This document shows positions 1-9,175 of a stretch of DNA of 56,453 nucleotides, piece by piece; positions within the stretch are counted from its first letter, which is position 1, and every line of letters begins with the position of its first letter. The translations under genes were made by a program, and so were the position numbers. Source of the DNA: Dehalococcoidia bacterium (lineage in GTDB: Bacteria > Chloroflexota > Dehalococcoidia > Lucifugimonadales > VXLM01); contig VXLM01000018.1 in the NCBI GenBank assembly GCA_009841605.1, positions 1 to 56,453 on the forward strand. Reading direction: 5' to 3'. Below the pieces are notes generated by a model. The model had not been told where the DNA came from. It was given only the letters and a program-made list of their open reading frames with translations, and made no database searches.

Positions 1-1707
<1,707 letters not shown>

Positions 1708-1765
1708 GGTTGGTCGTGGTTCTTTATGTTGGGACAGTATACCCGTGTCGGGAAGATTTATTTGC

Positions 1766-1797
1766 CGGACATTCGCGGACATTACCTGACATTTTCT
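1766..1797 (-). repeat. Triple 10-bp iterated repeat upstream of the methyltransferase
   Basis: GACATT recurs at 1768, 1778 and 1788, an exact 10-bp period. On the gene strand the units read AAATGTCAGG, TAATGTCCGC, GAATGTCCGG. The array lies about 60 bp upstream of the methyltransferase start. Related arrays are at 20258-20284, 23416-23442 and 55133-55161. Function unknown; a multi-site operator is one possibility. Confidence 0.7.
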
Positions 1798-1888
1798 ATT
1801 GCCTGCGACATCGCTGTCGTGGGTGACGTAGGGCTATGATAGATTATATGTTCTTGTTCGTCAAATTTGAGGATGGGTGTTTAGGGAG

Positions 1889-2214
1889 GCTCGTGCTTCG
1901 ACGGGCTCAGCATGAACGGCGGTGTGGGACGGTGGGGGTTTTGCCCTCACCCCAGCCCCCGTATTGGAGTAAGGGGCGGGCTCTCTCCCGCGACCCTTGT
2001 CCTGCGGTCATGGATTTTAGATTCCTCGCTGCGCTCGGAATGACAGGGAGGCGGGACCGGGTCATAGTTGCAAGTCCGTTTTGCTTACCCCTGTCAGCCT
2101 CCAACTCCCTGGATATCGGCCCCGTATCGGGGGTACGGGGTGACGTTCCTTCGCCGGTATGACGGTGTGGGGTGGTGTCGGTAAAGGGTGGCGGGTTTGA
2201 AATCCGCCCTTACC
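1889..2214. repeat. Mosaic of intergenic repeats between methyltransferase and aldolase
   Basis: This stretch of the 637-bp gap holds no credible gene. It contains a TTCGAC...CTCAG element (about 1895-1920), a degenerate CCCTCACC element (about 1945-1983), a GATTCCTCGC...GGAATGAC element (about 2020-2045), a reverse-strand copy of a 52-bp repeat (2038-2089; other copies at 7846-7897, 46624-46675 and 56351-56403), and a hairpin centred on GGGTTTGAAATCC (2180-2214; cf. 32343-32370). Short ORFs here are repeat artefacts. Confidence 0.75.
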
Positions 2215-2302
2215 AAGTCATAGCCTCGTTACCCTTCAACCTTATGATGTTGGAAGACTAGGCCCGCATCCCGCCCTTCTTTATTCCTCATAGTTTCGCT
2301 GG

Positions 2303-2340
2303 TACTATGTTGCTCCTATTGCCAGAACCGATTAGGAGCA
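2303..2340 (+). promoter_or_regulatory. Candidate -10 and inverted repeat over the aldolase ribosome-binding site
   Basis: A TACTAT hexamer at 2303-2308 could be a -10; no good -35 is visible. Just downstream is a perfect 8-bp inverted repeat, TGCTCCTA (2311-2318) and TAGGAGCA (2333-2340), with a 14-nt loop. The right arm contains the Shine-Dalgarno AGGAG of the aldolase start at 2345, so in RNA the stem would hide the ribosome-binding site; as DNA it could be an operator at +1. Confidence 0.45.
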
Positions 2341-2344
2341 GCTA

Positions 2345-3136
2345 ATGACCGAGTCGACCGACCTGCTGAATATCCGTCCGTTGCGGCGGCGATTGAAGGA
2401 GGGGAAGGAGGCACTCGGCATGTGGCTGGGGATTACCGATCCCCTGGCGGTGGAGGCCATCGCTGCGGACTGCGATCTGGACTGGGTACTGCTCGACATG
2501 GAGCACGGCGGCGCGGGCTGGGACGACCTCAAGATGGTGATGCTGGGCTGGAAGTGGTCGGACGTGCCGCTGTTCATCCGTCCCCCGTCGCACGACCAGA
2601 AGTTCCTGATGGCGGCGCTCGATCTTGGGGTGAGCGGGTTCGTGGTGCCGTTCGTCAACTCGCCCGAGGACGCGAGACGTGTCGCGGAGGCGTGCCGGTA
2701 TCCGCCTAAGGGCATAAGGGGCAGCGCGCCGCGCCGGGTGAGCCGTCACTACACGAGGACCGAGGAGTACAAGGCGAGCGCCGACGATGACGTGTTCGTG
2801 ATGATGCAGATCGAGCACAGGGACGCCGTGGAGTGCGTCGAGGAGATCGCCGACGTGCCGGGCATAGACGCGCTCTTCATCGGCCCGGGTGACCTCAGTT
2901 ACTCGTATGGGCTGCCGTTCCAGTTCGACCATCCGACCAACGTTGCCGCCGTTCAGAAGGTGGTGGACACGGGCAGGGCCAAGGGGCTCCCGGTCGCCAT
3001 GGCGGTGGACAGCACGCCGGAAGAGGTGCTGCAGCGCATCGAGCAGGGAATCCAGCTCGTGACGGTGGGCCTCGACTGGATGTTCATGCGGAACGCGATC
3101 AAGGAGCAGACGGCGGCGGTTCGGGCGCTGGTGTAG
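2345..3136 (+). CDS. HpcH/HpaI family aldolase (class II pyruvate aldolase)
   Basis: 263 aa, a usual family length. Family members cleave 4-hydroxy-2-oxoacids such as 2,4-dihydroxyhept-2-enedioate to pyruvate (or a 2-ketoacid) plus aldehyde using a divalent metal. The expected catalytic set is visible: DMEH with H54, FIRPP with R79, QIEH with metal-binding E157, and GPGDLS with metal-binding D183. ATG at 2345 follows AGGAG by 6 nt. It is the first gene of a same-strand set with PIG-L, a TIM-barrel protein and M24, suggesting breakdown of a carboxylated or amide compound. The true substrate cannot be inferred; siblings include 4-hydroxy-2-oxovalerate and 2-keto-3-deoxy-sugar-acid aldolases. 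Confidence 0.88.
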   Translation: MTESTDLLNIRPLRRRLKEGKEALGMWLGITDPLAVEAIAADCDLDWVLLDMEHGGAGWDDLKMVMLGWKWSDVPLFIRPPSHDQKFLMAALDLGVSGFVVPFVNSPEDARRVAEACRYPPKGIRGSAPRRVSRHYTRTEEYKASADDDVFVMMQIEHRDAVECVEEIADVPGIDALFIGPGDLSYSYGLPFQFDHPTNVAAVQKVVDTGRAKGLPVAMAVDSTPEEVLQRIEQGIQLVTVGLDWMFMRNAIKEQTAAVRALV

Positions 3137-3197
3137 GGGCGATTTGGGGGACAGCGAACGGTGAAGATTGGGCTGTACCCAAGACGGGCAACCACAA

Positions 3198-3370
3198 GGA
3201 GGCTGTCTCATAAGTAGCCAGCCTCTCATTTCGGGAGGTTGTGGATTCCCGCTTTCGCGGGAATAACGGCAAGTGTGGCTATGTTTCGGAACAAGCAATA
3301 TCTACATCGACGATAATCGTTACGCAATTTGCTAGTGGAATGTGTGCAGTCGAGTTATGAGACGGGCTCC
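3198..3370. mobile_element. Short transposon-like element (MITE) inserted in another repeat
   Basis: The ends are imperfect 16-bp inverted repeats: GGAGGCTGTCTCATAA at 3198-3213 and the complement of GGAGCCCGTCTCATAA at 3355-3370, 14 of 16 matching. The outside sequence, GGGCAACCACAA on the left and AAGGGTTGCCCC on the right, rejoins to the uninterrupted repeat seen at 20349-20383, with AA (or AAG) duplicated. The 173-bp body has no gene; it holds a hairpin TTCCCGCtttcGCGGGAA near 3246. The TIRs resemble insertion-sequence ends, so it is probably non-autonomous and moved by a transposase elsewhere. Confidence 0.72.
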
Positions 3371-3433
3371 AAGGGTTGCCCCTACGGTGCGCCGAATGAA
3401 CCGACGGCGGCAGACTATTCTCGGGGTAAGAGT

Positions 3434-4267
3434 ATGGGAGACGGGATCAGCGTCCTGAGTGTCGGGGCGCATCGGAAGGACGCGATCATTCACTCCGGGG
3501 GGACGCTGGCCAAGCACGTCAATCGGGGAGACCGGGTGTGCGTGCTGTCGGTGACGCACGGCGTGCGAACGCACCACCATAGAGTACAAGACGAGCTTGT
3601 CAAGAACCCCAATACGGTCGTGGACATGGACGCGCTGATGGCCGAGATCGAGGCCGAGCTTGACGCCGCTGCTGCGGAGCTCGGCATCACGGACGTGCGG
3701 TGCTTCCGCTACGACGACGCGGTTGTGACGGAGGACAAGGAGATCATCCGGGACATAGCGGACGTTATCTGCGACTTCCGTCCCGACGTGGTGATCACGC
3801 ACTGGCCGCAGGACGGCCACGCGGCTCACGGGTACGTGGGCCAGATGACGCGGCTGGCGGTGGAGACGGCGGCAGCGGTCCAGACGGACGGCGTCCATGA
3901 GTCGCATTACATCAAGGCGCTGTACTACCACATACCGATAGTGGACGCGACGGTCTTCGACAATCTGACGCCGAAGCCGGTGACGACGCTCGTCGACATC
4001 ACGGACGTGATCCAGCAGAAGTACCGGGCGATGAACCACTTCCGGCACCAGTATTACGGCGGGGAGGACCCGTTCAACCGTGCGGAGATCGAGATACTGG
4101 ACGGCATTTTCGGTCTCGCGGGGAAGGTGCCGTACGTCGAGCCGTTCATCCCGCACAAGCCGGCGGTGTTCGACCATCTACCGGTCAGCAAGTACGACAT
4201 GGGACACACCGCGGGCACCATCGAGGAGGGACTGAGGTATTCGGGGCAGATGCTGCTGGAGCCGTAG
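3434..4267 (+). CDS. PIG-L/LmbE-family deacetylase homologue with altered active site
   Basis: 277 aa from ATG 3434, preceded by GGGG(TAAG). The frame is open further upstream to 3329, but that part lies in the transposon-like element, so the internal ATG is preferred. The family (MshB, PIG-L, BshB) hydrolyses N-acetyl groups from amino-sugar conjugates using zinc. The usual AHPDD motif reads AHRKD: zinc ligands H13 and D16 remain, but the general base at 15 is Lys. Downstream, THWPQDGHAAH supplies H123, H129 and H132. Either a different chemistry or loss of deacetylase activity is implied. It sits between the aldolase and a TIM-barrel protein, probably co-transcribed with the latter. Confidence 0.8.
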   Translation: MGDGISVLSVGAHRKDAIIHSGGTLAKHVNRGDRVCVLSVTHGVRTHHHRVQDELVKNPNTVVDMDALMAEIEAELDAAAAELGITDVRCFRYDDAVVTEDKEIIRDIADVICDFRPDVVITHWPQDGHAAHGYVGQMTRLAVETAAAVQTDGVHESHYIKALYYHIPIVDATVFDNLTPKPVTTLVDITDVIQQKYRAMNHFRHQYYGGEDPFNRAEIEILDGIFGLAGKVPYVEPFIPHKPAVFDHLPVSKYDMGHTAGTIEEGLRYSGQMLLEP

Positions 4268-4325
4268 GAGGTCGCCCGCTAATTCACGTACAAACGAACA
4301 AATAGTAAGGAGAGTAGGAGAAAAA

Positions 4326-5915
4326 ATGTCCAAGAAGCACGAGATCATTTTTGAGACGGACGGACGGCATTCGAGCGTGTACCTGTACGAGCCGCCGATG
4401 GGAATCCGGCAGTACGTCGAGCCCATCGACGAGGTGCTCGACCTGGGGGTGGACACGATCAGCTACGTCGTGGGGGACTGTGCGATCCTTCTGTACGACA
4501 CGAAGGTGGGGGAGATCTGGGGCCACAACTATGATCTCGTCAATCACGAGGTGTGGTACAAGGCGGCGTTCAACTGCCGGATGATGATCGAGAGCGGTCA
4601 CGATCCGCTGCAGGTCGTCTGCGACCACGCCCACGAGCGCGGGTTCAACTTCATGGCGCACCTGTTGCTGAACATGGCCTACACGCCTCCGAACCGGGTG
4701 ACGAACGGGCGCGTCGCCACGTTCAACACCCTCCACCCGGAGTGGACCGTGGGTGAGGAGCCGGACTACCCCGAGGCGGTACACGACAACCCGAACCGGA
4801 TGTCGTACGCCGTGTCGGAGATTCGTGAGAACCGGCTGGCTATAGTCCGGGAGCTGGTGACCGACTACCCGACGGACGGCATCGAGCTGAACTTCAACAC
4901 GTACGCGCCGCTTATTGCCCGTCGCGAGGTGGAGGAGCACACGGAGACGCTGACGGAGTGGATGCGGGACGTGCGGCGGGCGGCAGACGCGGCAGCGGAG
5001 GCGCAGGGACACAGCAAGCGTGTAGCAGTTCGCGTGGCGGCCGCGCTGGAAGGCAACCTCAAGATTGGGCACGACATCGCGACGTGGGTCGGCGAAGGAC
5101 TGGTGGACACCATCATCGCCATGCCAGTCGGCGGGGATTTCTCCGGCGAGACGGCGCTGTTGCGCGAATTGGTCGAGGTTGCGGAGGGGAATGGCGTGTC
5201 GGTCATCGCGGGGCTGGACTCCGTGGGCACCGATCAGACGCGGCTGACGCACCGGGCGGCGACGGTCAACGCCTACGACGCGGGTGTGCAGGGGGTGATG
5301 TACCACCGGTACTACCCGCCCCCGCATAGGTACCCGTACAGCACGGAGGACACCGACCGCATGAGGCTGGCGGCCTATCCCGACCTCCTGGCCCACAAGG
5401 ACAAGACGTTCTACGTCGGGCCGGGATTCGACCGACGGGACGCCGTGTCGTTCGGCCTGACGGACCAGCTCCCGCACGAGCTAACGGCGGGCGAGCAAGG
5501 GCCGGACATCAGCATCGACGTTTCGGACGACATCGCCGCGAAGTCGGAGGCGGGCGAGCTGTGGCGGTGCGAGCTACGGATCATGCTCCACGAGCTGGTA
5601 CACCACGACGAGTACCGGGTCTACTGGAACGGCGAAGAGGTGCCGGAGAGCAAGATACGGCGGGCGGACTGGGTGTTCCAGATGCGTCCGAGCGCGGGCG
5701 TGCGGGGCTACCGGCTGCACATCGACCTGCGAAACGTCTCGCTGCCGGTGAAAGGGACGAACACCGTGCGCGTCGATCTCGTCACGAAAGACGAGCAGCT
5801 TGTCGATCCCGTGAGCATCCACGACATCGACATCGTGGTCGAATACCTGCCGCACCGGAACGCGCTCCGCGACGACGAGTCGTACGCGGGGGCGGCGGTG
5901 CCGTTCACGCCGTAG
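4326..5915 (+). CDS. Uncharacterised TIM-barrel protein, glycosidase-like
   Basis: 529 aa, not confidently recognised. The N-terminal two thirds reads like a TIM barrel of the GHL10/family-10-like hydrolase type: alternating strands and helices, with TDGIELNFN near residue 184 resembling the DGI(E/H)(L/V)(D/N) strand of such enzymes and YHRYY near 325. The last third (from about 385) is beta-rich (RVYWNGEEV, a YRLHIDLRNV strand) and may be a jelly-roll accessory domain. No signal peptide, so probably cytoplasmic. ATG 4326 follows GTAGGAG by 5 nt. It lies 58 nt after PIG-L and 21 nt before the M24 gene. Function cannot be stated; amide or glycoside processing is a guess. Confidence 0.6.
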   Translation: MSKKHEIIFETDGRHSSVYLYEPPMGIRQYVEPIDEVLDLGVDTISYVVGDCAILLYDTKVGEIWGHNYDLVNHEVWYKAAFNCRMMIESGHDPLQVVCDHAHERGFNFMAHLLLNMAYTPPNRVTNGRVATFNTLHPEWTVGEEPDYPEAVHDNPNRMSYAVSEIRENRLAIVRELVTDYPTDGIELNFNTYAPLIARREVEEHTETLTEWMRDVRRAADAAAEAQGHSKRVAVRVAAALEGNLKIGHDIATWVGEGLVDTIIAMPVGGDFSGETALLRELVEVAEGNGVSVIAGLDSVGTDQTRLTHRAATVNAYDAGVQGVMYHRYYPPPHRYPYSTEDTDRMRLAAYPDLLAHKDKTFYVGPGFDRRDAVSFGLTDQLPHELTAGEQGPDISIDVSDDIAAKSEAGELWRCELRIMLHELVHHDEYRVYWNGEEVPESKIRRADWVFQMRPSAGVRGYRLHIDLRNVSLPVKGTNTVRVDLVTKDEQLVDPVSIHDIDIVVEYLPHRNALRDDESYAGAAVPFTP

Positions 5916-5936
5916 GTTTTTTGTAAAGGGTGCGTC

Positions 5937-7202
5937 GTGCAGCTCAAGATTACAGAACAGCAGAACAAGGGGCTTTTCGCGGACTGCACGCGGGAGGAGC
6001 ACGAGCGGCGGATCGCGCGGTTGCGGGAGGAGATGGAGCGCGAGGGCGTGGATGGGCTGTACCTGACGCAGGAGACGAACGTCCGGTACGCCTCCGCGAT
6101 GCAGGACGTGGCCTGGGTCATTCACGCCTACTTCTACACGGTCTTCATCCCTCGCGACGACACCCTTCCGATGGCGCTGTTCGTGCCGAACGGGGGTCAG
6201 ATCCAGACGCAGGCAAGCTGGATCGACACGGTCGTCCGCTGGGACTTTCCGCCCGGCTTCTACATGGGCAAGGTGGGAGACTCGCTGATCGAGTCGTTGG
6301 GCGAGTGGCTGCGGAAGCTGGAACTCGACAAGTCGACGATTGCGACGGAGATGAGCGCGCACTTCCGACTCGGACTGTCCGTCGAGGTGCTGGACGGGCT
6401 GCGGGATGCCCTCCCAGACGTGACGTGGCGGGACTGCGGCCCGGTAGTGTGGCCGGTGCGGTCGATCAAGTCGGACGAGGAGGTACGGCGACTGCGCGAG
6501 TCGGTGAGGATATCGTGCCTCGGCATCAAGGCGGGGTTCGAGGCGCTGGCAGAGGGCATGTCGGAGCGCGACCTGGTCAACGTGATGTGCGCCAGGATGT
6601 TCGAGGAGGGCGGCAGCGAGATCAAGTTCACGTCGCTGTACGCGGGGCCTGACCGCGTCCTGTGGGCGGACGCGACGCCGCGACGGGAGATGAAAATCAA
6701 CCCCGGCAGCCTGATCCAGTTCGACGGCGGGTGCACGTACGACGGGTACTACACGGACATCAAGCGGTTCGCCAGCCTGGGCGAGCCGACGGAAGACCAG
6801 CGGCGGTTCTACGACATCGCCCGCGCGGCGGAGCAGGCCGCGATCGACGTGGTGAAGCCCGGCGTAACCTATGGGGAGGTGTACGAGGCGTCGCAGCAAG
6901 CCATCCGCGACGCGGGGTACCCGGAGTTCGTCGAGCGGGCGCAGTCGTTCCGCTGGACGAGCATCGGCCACAACATCGGGCTCGACCTGCACGAGATGCC
7001 GGGAATCGCCAAGGACAACGCCGCCGTGCTCCAGCCGAACCAGGTCATCTGCATCGAGCCGTTCTTCTTCCACGACGGCGGTTTCCCGATATGGACGGTC
7101 CCGAACAAGTATGGCTGCGAGGACCAGGTGCTCGTCACGGAGACCGGCCACGAGGTGCTGTCGTCGGACGATCTGGTGAGCCGGGATATCTGGGTGGTGT
7201 GA
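5937..7202 (+). CDS. M24 family metallopeptidase (Xaa-Pro peptidase/creatinase type)
   Basis: 421 aa, GTG start at 5937. An N-terminal creatinase-type domain (about 20-180) precedes a pita-bread catalytic domain. All five dinuclear metal ligands are present in order: D263 and D274 (FDGG...YTDIKR), H345 (SIGHNIG), E374 (CIEPFF) and E395 (CEDQVLV). Known members cleave Xaa-Pro peptides or hydrolyse creatine, dimethylsulfoniopropionate or related C-N/C-S substrates; residues here do not settle which. It follows the TIM-barrel gene by 21 nt and precedes DUF488 by 12 nt, consistent with one operon. Confidence 0.9.
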   Translation: MQLKITEQQNKGLFADCTREEHERRIARLREEMEREGVDGLYLTQETNVRYASAMQDVAWVIHAYFYTVFIPRDDTLPMALFVPNGGQIQTQASWIDTVVRWDFPPGFYMGKVGDSLIESLGEWLRKLELDKSTIATEMSAHFRLGLSVEVLDGLRDALPDVTWRDCGPVVWPVRSIKSDEEVRRLRESVRISCLGIKAGFEALAEGMSERDLVNVMCARMFEEGGSEIKFTSLYAGPDRVLWADATPRREMKINPGSLIQFDGGCTYDGYYTDIKRFASLGEPTEDQRRFYDIARAAEQAAIDVVKPGVTYGEVYEASQQAIRDAGYPEFVERAQSFRWTSIGHNIGLDLHEMPGIAKDNAAVLQPNQVICIEPFFFHDGGFPIWTVPNKYGCEDQVLVTETGHEVLSSDDLVSRDIWVV

Positions 7203-7214
7203 GAGGCGGGGACG

Positions 7215-7727
7215 TTGAACACCATCTACACCATCGGCCATAGCATCCACGACTGGGAGACCTTCCTCGGTCTGCTGACCCGGCACGGGGTCGATGTGGT
7301 CGTGGATGCGAGAAGCGCGCCTGTCAGCAGGCGAGCGGCGTTCGCAAATAAGCGCACGATGCCGGCGCTCCTGGAGCAAGAGGACGTGACCTATGTCTTC
7401 CTGGGCGATGCGCTGGGCGGGAAGCCGTCCGACGACGACCTCTACGGGGAGGACGGCAAACCGGACTACCGGAAGATGCGCGCGCAGGAGAGCTTTCAGG
7501 CGGGGATCGACGACGTTCTTGAGCTTGCGGAACGGCAGACGGTCGTCCTGATGTGCTCGGAGGAGGACCCGTCGAAATGCCACCGGCATTTGCTGATCGA
7601 GCCTGCGATGCTACAGCGCGGAGTGGGGTTGATGCACATCCGGAGGGACGGGTCGGTGCAGCACTCGGACGCCCTTGCAAACAGCAAGGCGTTTGCGAGG
7701 CAGTCTCAGACGGTACTGGCGGTGTAG
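7215..7727 (+). CDS. DUF488 family protein
   Basis: 170 aa with TTG start at 7215, 12 nt after the M24 stop. It shows the family hallmarks: N-terminal YTIGHS, then VVVDARSAPVSRR, GGKPSDDD, and CSEEDPSKCHRHLL near residue 115-130, whose Cys and His residues are conserved in DUF488. The family is distributed widely with no settled biochemical role; a nucleic-acid or Cys-dependent enzymatic role has been suggested. Last gene of the same-strand run, though its function need not relate to the others. Confidence 0.85.
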   Translation: MNTIYTIGHSIHDWETFLGLLTRHGVDVVVDARSAPVSRRAAFANKRTMPALLEQEDVTYVFLGDALGGKPSDDDLYGEDGKPDYRKMRAQESFQAGIDDVLELAERQTVVLMCSEEDPSKCHRHLLIEPAMLQRGVGLMHIRRDGSVQHSDALANSKAFARQSQTVLAV

Positions 7728-7799
7728 GGGGCGGCCTCTCTGCATCTCCACTCTTGGTCACGACATTAACGGCACTGGCTGTACGGTCTTGCGTTCACG

Positions 7800-7920
7800 G
7801 ACTTTAGATTCCTCGCTTCGCTCGGAATGACAGTTGGTGGGCTCGGAATGACAGGGAGACGGGGCCGGATCATAGCTACAAATTCGTTTTACCTACCCCT
7901 GTCAGCCCCCCGCAGGGGAG
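7800..7920. repeat. Repeat cluster between DUF488 and the lipoprotein gene
   Basis: Contains TTAGATTCCTCGC...CGGAATGACAG (about 7803-7833), a second GGAATGACAG unit and a reverse-strand copy of the 52-bp repeat with GGTAGGCAAAACGG at one end (7846-7897). No gene is visible here. Confidence 0.7.
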
Positions 7921-7925
7921 AGACT

Positions 7926-7954
7926 TTGGAGTCGCGGACTTTGTTTGATACACT
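7926..7954 (+). promoter_or_regulatory. Sigma-70-type promoter of the lipoprotein gene
   Basis: A -35 TTGGAG at 7926-7931, a 17-nt spacer and a -10 TACACT at 7949-7954. A start near 7961 would give a leader of about 35 nt with GGAGGG eight bases before the ATG at 7996. Confidence 0.6.
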
Positions 7955-7995
7955 GCACTGACCACGAGACCGGGCAATTGTGGAGGGATGATCGG

Positions 7996-8805
7996 ATGAT
8001 TTGCCGGTTCTCAAAACGGACGTTGGGGGCGGCCGCACTGGCCGCACTGATTTCGCTGGCCGTTTTCGCGTGCGCTCCTGAGCGGGACACTCCCTTGATT
8101 TCGTCGGAAGAGTTCGGCACTCCGACGCCTGTGCCGACGCCTACGGCGACGAGGCTCCCGGAAGAGTCGGTCCAGATTGAAGGTCAGCGCACGAGCGACC
8201 AGCAGACGGCGCTCGACGTGGTGGGGAAGGACATCATCAAGATCGCCAACTGGAAGGAGGGTGGGCCAGCGATGCTCAACAACCTCCTCGGGTACTTCAT
8301 GGTGTGGGGATACGACTACACGGTCGAGCTGGTCGAGATGGAGTTGGAAGACTACCGGGACGCCATCGAGAAGGGGGAGGTGGACCTCGTGCTGCACGTC
8401 GATACCGCAGACGCGGACACGTCCGCATGGCTGAGCTCCGTCGTCGAGAGCGGCACGGTCTTGGATGGTGGGAAGCCATTGGCTGACAGCGAGACCGTCC
8501 GCATCGCCATGCACCCCACCTTGCCGGAACGGGCGCCGGACCTTGTGGGCTTCCTTGAAACCGCGACCTTGCCGGGAGAGGCCTTTTCGAAGATCGCCGG
8601 CACGGTGAAATTTGGGCGCATAGGTGTGACGCCGGGCGTTGGGGCGTTCAAGTACCTGAAGGAGCAAGGCGCGGTCTGGAACACGTGGGTCTCGGAGGTG
8701 GAAGCGTCGAAGGTGCAGGAGGCCATCGATTCGAGCAAGACGTCGCTCCGCAACCGGACGTGCATCCCGCGCGGCGTCGAGGCGAACGACTGCGGGCGGA
8801 ACTGA
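7996..8805 (+). CDS. Lipoprotein resembling a type 2 periplasmic binding protein
   Basis: 269 aa from ATG 7996 (SD GGAGGG 8 nt upstream; an in-frame ATG at 7945 overlaps the promoter and is not favoured). The N-terminus has a basic start, a hydrophobic stretch and a lipobox VFACAP with Cys near residue 27, so it should be a lipid-anchored surface or periplasmic-face protein. A Thr/Pro-rich linker follows. The body (KIANWKEGGPAML..., DLVLHVDTADAD, then RIAMHPTLPERAPDLVGFLE) resembles OpuAC-type glycine betaine/quaternary amine binding proteins, but no transporter gene adjoins and recognition is only moderate. It stands alone between its promoter and a G-rich array starting at its stop codon. 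Confidence 0.6.
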   Translation: MICRFSKRTLGAAALAALISLAVFACAPERDTPLISSEEFGTPTPVPTPTATRLPEESVQIEGQRTSDQQTALDVVGKDIIKIANWKEGGPAMLNNLLGYFMVWGYDYTVELVEMELEDYRDAIEKGEVDLVLHVDTADADTSAWLSSVVESGTVLDGGKPLADSETVRIAMHPTLPERAPDLVGFLETATLPGEAFSKIAGTVKFGRIGVTPGVGAFKYLKEQGAVWNTWVSEVEASKVQEAIDSSKTSLRNRTCIPRGVEANDCGRN

Positions 8806-8843
8806 GGGTTCCGGGTGCTGGGTTCTGGGTGCTGGGTTCCGGG
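8806..8843 (+). repeat. G-rich heptad array, quadruplex-capable
   Basis: Six GGG runs at 8806, 8813, 8820, 8827, 8834 and 8841, exactly 7 bp apart, with 4-nt loops TTCC, TGCT, TTCT, TGCT, TTCC. The array begins at the base after the lipoprotein stop codon. Related heptads lie at 20171-20222 and 23343-23374. Six G3 runs with 4-nt loops satisfy the usual G-quadruplex rule. Confidence 0.8.
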
Positions 8844-8849
8844 AAGAAA

Positions 8850-8886
8850 CCCTCACCCTAGCCCTCTCCCACGACGGGAGAGGGGA
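8850..8886 (+). repeat. CCCTCACC hairpin repeat, possible terminator
   Basis: One of at least five near-identical copies (16472-16508, 23490-23526, 29586-29622, 35844-35880). Stem CCCTCTCCC (8862-8870) pairs with GGGAGAGGG (8876-8884) around ACGAC. Here it is followed by ATTTTC and lies after the lipoprotein gene, so it may end that transcript. The rest of the 8806-9175 gap holds the G-rich array, this hairpin and the cox promoter and leader. Confidence 0.75.
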
Positions 8887-9047
8887 TTTTCGCGGGCTGA
8901 TTTACTCGGTGGACCTCTGAGATAGGGCATTAGCCTCATCTCGCTTGATGTTGGTCAGTTTCTCGGATTTCCTTTAGACATGCGCCAATCTTGGGTGCTT
9001 TTGCAGGTGATTTCCTACTCAGTAAACGGGATTCGCCCGTCGTGCGA

Positions 9048-9076
9048 TTGACAGTTTTCTTTCGTTCGCATACCCT
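9048..9076 (+). promoter_or_regulatory. Sigma-70-type promoter of the cox operon
   Basis: A consensus -35 TTGACA at 9048-9053, a 17-nt spacer, and TACCCT at 9071-9076 as -10. A start near 9083 leaves a leader of about 93 nt before coxS. Confidence 0.6.
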
Positions 9077-9082
9077 TGCGGC

Positions 9083-9175
9083 GAGTCGAGGTACCGGAGC
9101 GACTTCGGAGGTGCTTTTTCCGGGTAAACGGTAGGTCGCTCCGCACAGTCTTGAACACTTTGAGGGAGGTGAAGC
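9083..9175 (+). promoter_or_regulatory. Structured 5' leader of the cox operon
   Basis: A perfect 9-bp stem, CGGAGCGAC (9095-9103) with GTCGCTCCG (9135-9143), closes a 31-nt loop that can itself form a short CGGA/TCCG stem. GGGAGG precedes the GTG start of coxS (9176) by about 6 nt. The position fits a regulatory leader, but it does not match a riboswitch class that I can identify. Confidence 0.5.

Noticed and set aside
1766..1797. Mini CRISPR array
   Set aside because: The 10-bp units have no spacers of 25-40 bp and no cas gene is near. All four such arrays have the same 10-bp period, so they are not CRISPR.
2303..2308. A full sigma-70 promoter for the aldolase gene
   Set aside because: The -10 is reasonable but no -35 better than TTTATT is at the right distance.
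9083..9175. Calling the cox leader a Moco riboswitch
   Set aside because: The position is suitable, but the conserved elements of that class were not seen by eye, so it is only listed as a structured leader.
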